DNA of 64,000 bases from positions 2,123,839 to 2,187,838 of the forward strand of contig JANAVB010016200.1 in the NCBI GenBank assembly GCA_029216955.1, written 5' to 3'. Origin of the DNA: Iris pallida (Eukaryota; Streptophyta; Magnoliopsida; Asparagales; Iridaceae). The notes under the pieces were generated by a model. The model worked only from the letters and a program-made list of their open reading frames with translations, was not told the DNA's origin and searched no databases. Shown here piece by piece: positions 11,843 through 23,502 of the stretch. The position numbers and the translations under genes were made by a program. Every line of letters starts with the position of its first letter. The first letter of the stretch is position 1.

Positions 11843-14551
11843 TGTAACACCCATATTCTGAATACGTATTTTGTCAAGCTTGCATGTATTTCAGACCTGT
11901 ATTTATTTTTTCGGATTTTGGCATGTACTTGTAATTGGCTTGACTTGCGATTTTGGTTCTCGTAATTGAGTTTTACCTGGCTTGGTTTATTTTGTGGAGG
12001 AGAATTGGTTTGGTTTGGTTTGGTTTAACATGAATGGAACACCTTAGCCTATGTTCAACCCTCAACACAACACAACTCACCCTCATTAAAACTCCACCAA
12101 CTTTTCTCTCTCCTCCATAATTCTCTCATTTATTTCTCCATCTCCTTCTTCTTCCTTCCTCTACAAAACTCACCAACACCCATAGGCAAGTGCACCTTGC
12201 CACCACATGAGAACCACATTTTATTTGTTCATTAGCTAGATTAGGCCATGGTGGTCAACATTAGAACTTGATATTTTGTGATTTGGAGTCTCCATTGTTC
12301 TAGATCTAGGTTTTAACTATTTTCAGATTTACATGGTTTTGATCTATTTTGGTTGGATTTTTGTGGGTTTTGATGCTTCCATGTGGAAGAGAATTCAATT
12401 TTACTCAAGTTAGAACTGTGAAAATCTAGATTTGGCTTTGATTTGACAAAGATATGAAAATTTGAATTCTTGGTGTTCTTGGTGTTCTTCTCGGCCTGGA
12501 GAAGCAGCCCGCAGCCTGCGCTCTTTAGCGCAGTGCTGGACTGCGCAGCCCCTCTCGGCCTGCGCTCTTTAGCGCAGTACCGACCGTGCAGCTTGCCCTA
12601 TGGTGAACTGCGCTCAGCCCCCTGCGCAGTTCACTCCTGCGCAGTCTGCTCATGCGCAATCCACCCCTGCGCAGTTCACTCCTGCGCAGTCTGCTCATGC
12701 GCAATCCACCCCTGCGCAGTTCACTCCTGCGCAGTCTGTTCATGCGCAATCTGACCCATGCGCCATCTGCCCCTGCGCCCCTGCGCACTTGGCACCCTGC
12801 GCAGCTGACACCTGCGCAATCCAACCCCCTGACCCCTTGCGCAATCCATTGGCTCTTGGAGTTTTGGTTTTATTTCTCTAAGCTTGGCTCTTCTATAGCC
12901 CTGTATATTGATATTTTATTAGATATTTACGCCCATTTTATATCCTTACGCCTTTTGTCATGAACTTAATTTTACTTAACATGTTTGGAATGACTATTGT
13001 ACATGGCATGGTATGACAAAGAACTAGCATAACACGACAGTGACCCGTAGTGGTGCACTCCTGACATGACCAACCTGACATGATAGTGGCCCGTCGTGGC
13101 ACACTCCTGACAAGTACCCTGACATAATTTACCTTGATAACTTGATAGTGGCCCGTGGCGGCGCACTCCTGACTTGACTTGACTTGTAACTTGTAACTTG
13201 ACTTGACTTGATGCTGTTGCGACAGCTAACTTGACTCGTATAATCAACTAGACACCGTGGATGTTCCTGCTTGCTTGCTTGTGCAATCCACTGGTCTTGT
13301 CTTGCATCATGTCTAGGACGTAACTCCCTGGTTCCCACGGTCAGGGATTCATACTGAATATGGATTAGGCTAATGACTAGATCAAACTATAGTTCATGGA
13401 GAATTTTCAGTCACAGGCAATCTCGTTATCTGGGTGCTCTTAATTGGACTTGTAGCTTGCCGACGAGTAGAGCACATTTCCAGCGTACTGTCATGTGTTG
13501 CACCTTCTAAGTCACCTAAGGATATATCGTCTCCGGGGCGATGTACCCAACCATACTCTCAACCCGCGGAAGGATAACTGGATGGTCTGCAGGGCTTGGG
13601 ACTGGAAAATTCTTATTGCATCTTGTTAGTAATTAGGCTTGTGATAACCCTAGTTAGTTAAGTAGTAAGCCGTAGTAATTGCTTGGCCACATTGTAAATG
13701 GATGGAGTCCAGCCTTGTCTAAGTCTTGTCTAGTCCCTGTACCTGGCTACTCTTGTACATGCTTGTTTTACTTATCTCTAACAATAAATGGGTAGAGACA
13801 GAGTGCTGTTCAGGCGAATGGTTACAACCCCGGTCCTTGTTTGGTTTAAGGGTTGTAACCTGGCTCCCAGAATGGTCCCACGTCACTAGTCGTTTATTGT
13901 CCTGTTGCACTTTTTATTTACTTGTACCTTCTTCCATTTTTTTTCTTATGTTCTGATATGCTGGCTTTTGTTCTTATTTCATGGCCTCCGTGTGGCACTT
14001 GCTCTTTCTGGGATTTGACCCAGCTGGTTTTGTGTGGCCAGATTTCGGAGCAGCTCCCGAGGATCTTCCGAACCTCCAGCCCGATGGTGGCGACTAGAAG
14101 GAACCCGGGCTACGAGTGGGTTTTCTATTTTGTTTCGCTCACTCTATTGTAAAATTATTCTTTTGAGGCGTTTAGCCGACGAACACCTGTTAGCTCGATG
14201 CACTTTTACTTACTGTCTGCCTACGGGCTATAAACATGATTAACAATCCTAGGGTTGATCATGTATGACTTAACTCTTGCTAGTCCTAGCATTTTGTACG
14301 ACTAACTTCATGATCAGCTGATATGTAATATTTGGGACGCCTTTTATTGTATATTTGGTGGTCAAACATCTTGTAATTATATTATTTGTTTGAGATTGAG
14401 ACAGTAGGCTTGACCTTAAGAGACTATTGGCTTGTAGTAAACCCTCATATCTAGACAGCCGTGACCGTATAGCGAGATGGACTACATTTCAATATACGTA
14501 GCTGGCTATGTTCGCCCCCGCTCTCCAGTATTCTGGTTCTGGGGCGTGACA
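11843..14551 (+). repeat. element B 3' LTR
   Basis: About 2709 bp and near-identical to the 5' LTR. It carries about three full 45-bp TGCGCA minisatellite units (12620-12830). The low divergence by eye points to a fairly recent insertion. Confidence 0.9.
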
Positions 14552-14687
14552 GTCGCACATTAAAGGTCCTGTGCTGACCTGATCTTGTTGTATATATCTT
14601 GGGTATCTACAAGTTTACCCTCAAGAGACGACCTCCATCTCATCCATACACTTAGGTGAGTTCGTTTAGAGAGTTCAAAATATCCAG

Positions 14688-15075
14688 CATGAAGTCTTGT
14701 GCTTCCTTGCGGTACTACGTCGCTATGACATGGCACAAAGTTAAGGCTCCACCTTTTGTGGTGTTATACCACTGTAGCATGAGGACACGTGCCTCTTTGT
14801 AGTGCTTTACTACCCAGCATGAATCATGGCACTTTCTTGTGGTGCTACACCGCTGTGACACAGGTCTCAACCTCATGCGGTGTCATCCCACTACAACATA
14901 AGGTCATCGATCTCCTTGTAGTGCTATCTACCACTCTCCATTCTTCAACATTAGGCTACATGTCTATGTGCAGTGCTATGCCGCTATGACATGGTCTGAA
15001 GTCTGAGGCTTTACCTCATCGTAGTGTCACTATACTGTAGCATGAAGTACACGCTCCTTTGTAATGCTGAGATAC
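14688..15075. repeat. imperfect ~55-60-bp repeat array upstream of tRNA-Leu copy 1
   Basis: Several diverged units share a core like GGTGCTAYRCCGCTRTGACA followed by a purine stretch, and many contain small hairpins (GTGGTGTTATACCAC). The same array lies at about 25085-25450. The role is unknown. Confidence 0.6.
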
Positions 15076-15203
15076 ATCATTCTCTTCGTGTATGTGCCTG
15101 TTGTGAGGGACACACATCAATTGAATCCTTCAATAAACTAATAAAATAGTAAAACTACAATATGAGGATACTATACTATACAAGTTAAAATGGTAACGCA
15201 AAA

Positions 15204-15287
15204 GTCAGGATGGCCGAATGGTCTAAGGCGCCAGACTCAAGTTCTGGTCTTCGAGAGGGGGCGTGGGTTCAAATCCCACTTCTGACA
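15204..15287 (+). tRNA. tRNA-Leu (anticodon CAA), copy 1
   Basis: This intronless 84-base gene decodes UUG. The acceptor strands GTCAGGA and TTCTGAC pair. The anticodon stem CCAGA/TCTGG holds the loop CTCAAGT, giving anticodon CAA at 15238-15240. A long class II variable arm (TCTTCGAGAGGGGGC) and a T arm with GGTTCAAATCC are present. A TTTT pol III stop follows. It is identical to copy 2 except for single bases in the D loop and variable arm. Confidence 0.95.
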
Positions 15288-15343
15288 TTTTGTAGTACTT
15301 TTTTCCCATTTCTCTGCATCCCGCCATCATTTCTAACGGTTTC

Positions 15344-15388
15344 ACGGCGACATTGAAGAACCCTTCGTGTGTTCCGGCGATCTCCACC

Positions 15389-15464
<76 letters not shown>

Positions 15465-15668
15465 GAGGGATCCGCATCCCCTCAATATTCACATCCCCAA
15501 GCATCCCCATGCTATTCAGCGTCGGATGTTGTTTTAAGTCATCTAATCTTAACCATTGATTTGAATGGTTCAAATCAACGGTTAAGATTAAATAACTTAA
15601 ACTAGATCCAACGGTTGTTAACATGGGGATGCTTGGGGATGCAAATATTGAGGGGATGCGGATCCCTC

Positions 15669-15762
<94 letters not shown>

Positions 15763-15835
15763 GGCACACACCTCTCCCCGCTTTGCTTTCGTGGTGACGT
15801 TGAAGAACCCTTTGTGTTCCGACAATCTCCATATA
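15344..15835. repeat. ~45-50-bp direct duplication bracketing (AT)n-MITE-(AT)n
   Basis: The block at 15344-15396 (GACATTGAAGAACCCTT, then GATCTCCACCTTCATATA) recurs, diverged, at 15791-15835 (GACGTTGAAGAACCCTT, then AATCTCCATATA). Between them are (AT)n at 15393-15460, the MITE, a short (TC)n, and (AT)n at 15689-15760. Copy 2 of the segment has neither the tracts nor the MITE. Confidence 0.75.
15462..15671. mobile_element. palindromic MITE in (AT)n, copy 1
   Basis: The termini GAGGAGGGATCCGCATCCCC and its complement extend as an almost continuous inverted repeat of about 100 bp per arm, folding on AATCTTAACCATTGATTTGA. The element is non-coding. It sits inside an (AT)n tract, as the rice Micron MITE family is known to do. 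A related copy lies at 20473-20671. Assignment to a transposase superfamily is not possible here. Confidence 0.8.
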
Positions 15836-15957
15836 GCGCACGGTGCACCTCCCCCTTCGACTCGGACACAAAGCTTCTCCACGGAGTCTTCCAAGCCGAC
15901 ACCAATGGCGGGATCAGTCTCCCTCCTCAAGCCTTCCATGGATGTCTTCTATGTCTG
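15815..15957 (+). other. GC-rich exon-like block, copy 1
   Basis: One frame reads [19 protein letters not shown] and continues to QAFHGC. Copy 2 (25836-25979) reads [19 protein letters not shown] in the same frame. Conservation of the peptide in two copies and the GC-rich third positions suggest a former exon. The family is not recognised and no start or splice site is certain. It may simply be conserved because the duplication is recent. Confidence 0.3.
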
Positions 15958-16446
15958 ACGTTTTTCCTATTTTGGTATCCGTGCTATTATTACATGAACA
16001 CATATATAGTTGACACTATGACACAGACTAGTTTTATCGTGTTCGTACTTTCTATATTCGGTAAAGATGTTAATACTAAATTGGGAGCATTAAAATAGAA
16101 GTGAGCATATGTAAATACTAGGAGTCTTGAAATTTCCTCAAAACTAGGTATTGCAATTCTAAATTAAGCAATTCAGTCAATAGTACATTTGTCATCAGAA
16201 ATGACTTAAAAATTTGTTAAAATTTTATTTTTTCTGATGCTAAGACAACACGAAATTGGGAAACTCGTATTAATACAAAGCGAAACTGGTGTTAGTACAA
16301 AACAGAGACAAATTGATGCAAGAATTGAGTTGTCGCAACCCCCCCCCCCAAAAAAAAAAAAAAAAACTTCGAGCTAAAGGCTCTGTTGCTTGTATAATGT
16401 TGCTAACATTTGGTTTTATACACCATGTTTTTGGAATTTCTATTTT

Positions 16447-16954
16447 GACTTAATTTTAATTTAATACTCTCAACTATTTTAATTTTTTAACTATATCCTA
16501 TAAAAATGACGAAATAATTCTCGTCTATCTACCTCTCTTTCTCTCCCCCGGCTGCACTCTCCCTCCACTGCCACCCTTCCCGGTGCCCCCTATGCCCCTC
16601 CATAGTTGCACCACATGGCCCCGCCCTCCTCTCCCGCAGTTCCACCCTTTCCTCCCTCGTGCCTCCACATCCACCCCTTCCAGTGCCTCCACCTCCGTCG
16701 TCATCGTTGTTGCGCCGCTGCTGCTATCGTTGTGCCACCGTCGAAGAAGGAGGGGGGGAGGAGGCGCTGCAGGAGAAAGAGAGGAAAGGAGGTGCGTGTG
16801 GGAGGTTGGGTTTGGAAGGGAATAATTTTGTCTTTTTTTTGTATCAAGTTAAAAATATTCAATAGTTGATGGCATAAAGTTGTCGCGTAAAAACTTTAAT
16901 ATATCAAATTAAAAAAATTCAATAATTGAGCGTGTCAAGTTGAAATTCATCCTC
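16447..16954. mobile_element. ~508-bp insertion absent from the paralogous segment
   Basis: Copy 1 is interrupted here relative to 26396-26420. CTATTTT is found on both sides (16440-16446 and 16955-16961), where copy 2 has CTTTTTT once. The insert has AT-rich ends and a CT-rich middle. No terminal inverted repeat is evident. A 7-8 bp duplication would suit hAT, but the class is not established. Confidence 0.5.
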
Positions 16955-17064
16955 CTATTTTAAAATAAGAGTAGGTTAATTTACTATTGGGCCTTGGTAC
17001 TTATAAATGGTCACGTCGAAATGTAGGAGCAAAACGATTTTAAGGAAGCAACAACCTTTTTTAG

Positions 17065-17618
17065 TATTAATCTTGTAAGTACTCTTTTCTTTCTTTCTTT
17101 CTTTCTTTTTTTCAGCACGTGCGGGCTCAGTTAAATCGTGTATCCTCCGCACATGATTTTTAGCCGGTCGTCATATCATTCGGACTCTTCGTGCGGATAT
17201 TATTCGCACTGGCTTTGTTATCATCGTCCCACACGCACTCCTGCGCACTCCGCACACTCGAGAGCTCCATGAGACGGCCATGCCGTCTTTTGACACCCGT
17301 AACTCAACGCCTCTCTTCGCCCACCGATGCTGCCTAGCCACCCGTTCTATGCGCACGATGCCCTTACGATGACTTCTTGACGCCCTTACGGCGCCGCACG
17401 ATGGGCCGCATGGTCCGTCGTCATTTATACCCGTGGTAGAATGGTGCCGATCCTCGACCGTCTGTGCGACGTCCTGTCACTTGAGTTTTCATGAACGAGT
17501 GCCCCATTCTAGTCCACACCAGCTTAGATCGTGGCTATTTTCGTCAGTCCTTCGACATTGCTGGTGCCCCGCACCGCGCAGGCTAGGCTCATCATCACCC
17601 TATTAATCTTGTAAGTAC
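17065..17618 (-). mobile_element. retroposon with 18-bp target-site duplication and (GAAA)n-like tail
   Basis: The 18-bp direct repeat TATTAATCTTGTAAGTAC lies at 17065-17082 and 17601-17618, with a 518-bp insert between. At its left end the insert has T-rich CTTTCTTT runs, which on the minus strand form an A-rich (GAAA)n tail at the 3' end. Long variable target duplications and A-rich tails mark LINE-machinery products: SINEs, truncated LINEs or retrocopies. Copy 2 (26525-26545) is an empty site. The body is GC-rich and not recognised. Confidence 0.75.
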
Positions 17619-17984
17619 AAAACAAAAGAGTTTGATTTATAAGAAGGTGCATTTACACTTTCGTAATCCCCCTGAAGCGATATTACTGAAATCCACATAA
17701 TCAGTAGTTTGTATTTCTTCTAATTCAAAATAAATAAACCAATTAATTTGTGTTTTATAAGTTAGACAAAAGGCTAATTCTAAGGGCACTCCAAAAGTTA
17801 CTTGGGGCTAGTCCAAGTCCAAATTTTTTACAAAATTTACAAGTTTGCCACCCCCATTTCTTACTTGGACTAGCCAAATTTTTTCAGGACTGCCAAACTT
17901 GTTGGCAGTCCTTACAACAAGAAGGACTACAACAAAGTTGCCAATCCTACTTGATGTGTCCAAACAAAAAATTTAGATAGGAGT

Positions 17985-18201
17985 GCTAATTTTGTCGGCA
18001 GTCCTATCTGCACGTCATCCCCCCTCTCCTCTCCATTGCCTGAGCGCCTGCAGATCTCCGAGCACCCGTTCTTGTCCGCCCACCTCGCCACTATCTCCTC
18101 GATCTCCGACGAGCTTTCTGACCGCGACCCCATCCCTGCATGCCGCCGCTTCCCACCTTGCCTGTACCACCCCTGGACCCTCTGGTCCCTAGCCGACCGG
18201 C
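17985..18201. other. GC3-rich exon-like fragment inside element F
   Basis: A plus frame reads LQISEHPFLSAHLATISSI and continues to YHPWTLWSLADR with nearly all codons ending in C or G. Joined across D it meets TGA within four codons. A minus frame (18133-17927) also reads plausibly (MGSRSESSSEIEEIVARWAD). The strand cannot be decided and no family was recognised. The base composition differs sharply from the AT-rich surroundings, as expected for a captured gene piece. Confidence 0.35.
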
Positions 18202-19587
18202 TGTCACGACCCGCACCCAGTGTAGGGGCATGAGAAGTGGGTACGTCAAGCCTACGTCGTAGTGTCGGTGGTAGAACGCTGTCCTAGGTCACATAAATCT
18301 AACATTATAAGGTACCTGTACAATGTATACGCTCCGAATGGAGGATAATATAGAAATATACAACTCAATCACAGCTAAGGTAGAAAGTACGATAAGATAG
18401 ATAGATAAGATCTGAATCAACAATGAAATACAAATAAGAGAGAAAAACTAAGTGTCTAAGATAACAACTCCACAATATCCATAATAACAAAATCCCCAAT
18501 AAGTACAAAGTATATCCAAAACAAGACAAGACAATAAGTAAGATACTGGTCTAGCTAACTATCCTAGACTACTGGGGTAATATCCTCTGCAAGTGCTGGG
18601 TCCTCCTGGGAGTCCAGCTCACATGTGTCATCTAGGCCTCTCCATAGTATGTAGGACAGAACTCCTCAATGTCATCTGTAATATTTTTAACAGGTCCAGT
18701 CAGGACAGAAGCGAGCACAATACATCTCACGCAGTTCATAATATGACATGATATATAAATATGCTATAGAGTAAGATACATGAAACGCTGGAAAATATAT
18801 AAAGTAAAAGAGATGACTGTAAAAAAATATCTACTATAAGTAAAGGACTAACAGTGGCTAGTGATGCAGAGTACAAGATAGACATGTGAACGGCTTGAAT
18901 TTGCACATGAGTAATCTAAGAGTTTGCACATGAGTATACTACTTTGGAATTGTTCACATGACCATTCATACTCTTCCGTACCCCAATCAATACACAAGGA
19001 TCCAGACAGGTTATGTTATTGCACATGATATCACATGAAGGCCCATAAATGGGTGCACATGAATGTATACATAGGGGCTCTGTGAACATGAGAGTACATG
19101 AATCACAAGAGTGCACATGAATGGTGAAAGCACCGGAGTAATGATGAAAGTGAAACGCATATGACATACTGTAACCTGATGCTCCCGGGGGAATAACATC
19201 TCATGAAAGGATCCATATAGTACTAATTCGTGTTAACAACATGACAGCATCAAGTAAAGTAATCTAGAGCATAAATGTAAATCCTATCAAGTATGAAACG
19301 GTCAGAGAATGTACTCGCCTGGTATCCTGAGTATCCGATGAATATATATGTCCAGACAGAGTAGATGAGTCCTAAACAGAGCAACACAGGTCACAACGTG
19401 TCCAGAATGGTAATACTGAAGATTACAATGCATTCTATATGATTTCTAGGTCATCTAGGCCAAAGTCAACTCTTGGTCAACTACACTAGTCAAACTAGGT
19501 CAATCCTAGTCCAATCAAGTCTCACTAAGTCTAACCAAGCCTAGGCTAGCACTCACACACAATTTTAAAGCTAACACAAGCTATCAA

Positions 19588-20172
<585 letters not shown>

Positions 20173-20311
20173 TCAATGTATATAAGGCATATACACTCAA
20201 TGTATATAAGGCATACATATTATAGGCATTCATATAAAGGCATATATATATATATACATAGGCAAGTGTCAAATGAAATATTGTGTGTGTACAAGGGTCA
20301 AATGTGTGTGT

Positions 20312-20430
<119 letters not shown>

Positions 20431-20472
20431 TTGCTATTTACATACATACATATATACATGCATATTACATAT

Positions 20473-20671
20473 GAGGAAGGATAGGCATCCCCACAATTTT
20501 TGCATCCCCATGCATCCCCATGTTAACATCCGTTAGATGTACTTTAAGTCATCTAATCTTAACCATTGGTAAATCAACGGTTAAGATTAAATGACTTAAA
20601 GCACCATCCAACGGTACAAATAGGAAGGATGCATGGGGATGCAAAAAGTGTGGAGATCTTGATCCTTCCTC
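20473..20671. mobile_element. palindromic MITE next to (AT)n, copy 2
   Basis: The left end GAGGAAGGATAGGCATCCCC and the right end folding back from CTTGATCCTTCCTC form one long inverted repeat. It shares the centre (CATCTAATCTTAACCATTGG) and GCATCCCCATGCATCCCCATG-like arms with the copy at 15462-15671. It is non-coding, embedded in LTR D, and flanked by AT-rich repeats. Confidence 0.8.
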
Positions 20672-21299
20672 TTTACATATATAGAGATACATACATAGAT
20701 AGATATATAGAGGGATAGGGGTGTGTATGTGTGTGTGACAGGTCACTGTGTGTGGTTTGTGTTTCAGATATTTGTGTGTATGTGAACTGAGTGCTGGTGA
20801 GGGTGTCAGTTCAATATGTGCGTGTGTGTAATATGGAGTGACATGATACATATGAATAGGTGAAACCCCATGCCATCCTTATTCAGTTAAGCCTTAGACA
20901 TTCAAAAACATCCCAAATAGCAAAATGAAACCTACACACAACCTAAATGTGAATCATCATTAATCAGTCCTGCACCAACTAATTTTATCATTGAAATCAA
21001 CTTTCGAGTCTAAGAACTCAACTTTCAGTTATTACCAAAAATCCAGTTCAGTCTATACAATTTCGAGTGTCATAGCACACTCGAAAACATCATAAATCCA
21101 AGCAATCTTCCCCATATGAAACCCCAACATACAAACACACATTCCGGCCATATAACACATAATTTAACATATGAATTTGCATTTGAAATCGAATTTAAAC
21201 CATATTCTAAAATCAGGAAAAATGCATTAATATTTTTGTATCAGAGTTTTGGGGGAAAACACAAATCCATATTGAAAACACAATATAGTCCAAATTATT

Positions 21300-21960
21300 A
21301 GGTTGGTAATGTGTCGTGTAGGTGCACACATGCTACACAGGTCGTATCGTGTCCTGAAAAGTAGAAAACGACGTGTCCTGACTCGAGAACACACACAGAC
21401 ACACGCACGGCTGTGCAGTGTCGTGCTGCGAGTCACAGGTGTCGTGGACACGACACATGACACCTCACGCCATGTGGTCATACACACGTGTAGGGCTACA
21501 CAGTCGACACACTATGAGGTGTCTACGTCGTGTCCAGTACGGATACGAGGCCCGTATCAGGTCGGGTTTCTCGTGTACACGCGTGTCAGTCAAACCAGTG
21601 CACACTGTATTTCGTGTCCGACACAAAACTACTTGACACGAGGCTTGGGGGCTGACGTGTTAGTCATTGCCCCCACCTCACTACCAAGTGGCAGCCGCCC
21701 ACGTGGACTGTACGAGGAGAATAACTCCTCGAGCAGCAGGGCACTGCCCGAGCCTGCTGCGAGTATGTTGGTGTCCTGTTTTGACACGGACACGGCTCAG
21801 AAATTGACTCAGTCATAGGGGAAAATAATATACACATGAAGATCAACAAATCCATTCAAATACTTTTCAAAAATATTAAGGAAAAACTCACTATGGCATT
21901 TCATCAAACACCTACACACAACTTATAATACGTGTCCGATACGGACACCAAATCGACACA
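21300..21960. repeat. ACACG/GTGTC-rich block inside LTR D
   Basis: Dense GTGTCGTG, GACACGAC and CGTGTCCGATACGGACAC words contrast with the AT-rich LTR around it. Similar words flank the hAT-like element at 28.65-29.55 kb. This is probably a separate insertion, but its ends and duplication could not be fixed. Confidence 0.45.
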
Positions 21961-22685
21961 AAATCATACGTGATCAACTCCACAGCTATGGGACTCCTAG
22001 ATCTATGAAACCATGGAAGGAAATAAAGAAATAGAGATAATTTGGGGGGTTTACCTATTGAGTATCAAACTCAATAAAAAAGCTCAATATAGAAGAATTC
22101 CTCTAGCAACTCAAAAGCCCCAAATTGCACAGTAGCTATGATTTCTCACAATAAACAGTAAATAGGTAATGATTAAATTCTAATGCAAAAGACTAGAGTC
22201 AAAAAGAAAGAGAAATGAAGAAATTAAGAAATATTGCAAAGGGGGACAAACCTTGTTCTTGCCAAAAGTGAAAGTGGTGTAAAAAAAGGCAAGAATGCAA
22301 TAGGAGAGATTAAATAGGAAGGGGGAATCCCTAGGAGGCCTACCACATATAGGAAAACTAGGGTTAGGGTTGATGTCTAGTAGGCTATGGGCCAAGTGCA
22401 GTGTCAAATTGGTTCAATCCCTTAGCTATTAGTTCAAGCACCTATAACACCTAATCTCTTCATGCAACTAAGTCCAACAAGTCAACTTGGGTCGACTTAA
22501 GTTAGACTAGGGTCCCACCATGCTAACCAAGTCACCATAGTCAAAGTCAACATCTAGGCTAGTCTCCAAAGTCTCAACTAGCAAATGTCAAAAATAACAA
22601 CCATCACTCAAATAAATCAAATTAAATTCAAAATTTTCAAAATGACCAAAATACTCTCAAGCTAAAATGTGGTAGTAACACCGGC

Positions 22686-22920
22686 ATCACCATTGACTCC
22701 GAACCGCCTGCCCTCACCGGTTCCTCCAGTGGCCGACCAGCAACAGCAGCGGCGCGCCGCAGCAGCAACAGTAGCAGTAGCACGAGAGGAGATCTCCGTC
22801 CTCACCATCCTAACTGGTCGGCATCCGCAGCCCTGCGTCGACCGCGCTCCCGGGCCAAAGTCGGCGTCCGTTCCCCCGTGCCTCCTTGCCCCGCCAGCGT
22901 CCGCCTCTAGAAATCCTAAT
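22686..22920. other. right part of the exon-like DNA in element F
   Basis: A GC-rich block continuing element F after D. It contains CAG/AGC-rich codon runs in several frames. No family was recognised. Confidence 0.3.
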
Positions 22921-23045
22921 TCTTTGGGGTTGGGCTAGCCCCAAGTAAAATTTGGGCTGTCGCCAGTAAAATTTCCACTATATCGGGCTGTCCTCTAGTA
23001 AGGGTTAGCCCCTAGCAAATGTTAGGGTGCCCTTAGAATTAGCCT

Positions 23046-23494
23046 AGGCAAAACTTAAGGATAACCTATCCAGCTTTTCCAATTGCCTATTTCTGCGATT
23101 GCACTTGTACAGAGAGTTCAATAACAAAAGTGAGTAGGAATGAATGTGCTTCCTATAAGAGTAGCCCAATGCGCATTCGGCAGTTCCTACCAAGGACCGT
23201 AAGTAGTGAAATCATGAACTTGTGGTTTGATTTGTGTTTGTAACATCAGAGCTTGATGGAGTGTCTCGGATGGCAGGGGAAGAGATGAGCAGGTTCAACG
23301 GCTTATTTTACAAGTCTATTGGCAGCTTGAAAGCAGTTATGACATAAATCGACCTGGTGCAAATAGACTGTTAGTCCGAGGAAGTAAAGATGGATCACAC
23401 TAGTCAGGAACAAATATTTATGCGAAGTTGTCAAATTTTGCTCTATGTTTAATCCTGATGTTGTTGTCGAGGTTGAAGAGATTCACACAATACT
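23046..23494. other. no clear gene; one weak exon-like stretch
   Basis: The stretch at about 23252-23349, after a possible acceptor (TTTGTAACATCAG), reads ELDGVSRMAGEEMSRFNGLF and on to a TAA. It resembles coding sequence but is short and isolated. Nothing else was recognised here. Confidence 0.2.
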
Positions 23495-23502
23495 ATGCTT
23501 TC

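Larger units (their letters stand above)
7250..14551 (+). mobile_element. element B: complete non-autonomous Tekay-type Ty3/gypsy retrotransposon
   Basis: Two LTRs of about 2.7 kb, starting TGTAAC and ending GGGTCGTGACA or GGGGCGTGACA, enclose 1.9 kb. A 5-bp target duplication GTCGC lies at 7245-7249 and 14552-14556. The paralogous segment at about 24955 shows the uninterrupted site. The interior keeps a decayed gag and the end of a chromodomain-type pol, but protease, reverse transcriptase, RNase H and most of integrase are gone. Movement would need enzymes supplied by a full-length relative. Confidence 0.92.
14552..17064. repeat. tRNA-Leu segment copy 1, main piece
   Basis: Colinear with 24955-26540. 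Matching blocks include the tandem repeats before the tRNA, the tRNA itself, the GC-rich block at 15815-15957, and non-coding sequence at 15960-16440 and 16970-17064. Copy 1 also contains a palindromic MITE with (AT)n tracts and a ~508-bp insert that copy 2 lacks. The match resumes at 17601-17660 past a retroposon. Confidence 0.85.

Noticed and set aside
14688..15075. CRISPR-like spaced repeats
   Set aside because: Units are diverged, not evenly spaced, and the context is a plant nuclear genome.
15223..15939. 238-aa minus-strand ORF over the tRNA and MITE region
   Set aside because: It runs through a tRNA gene on the other strand, two (AT)n tracts and a MITE. It is open by chance.
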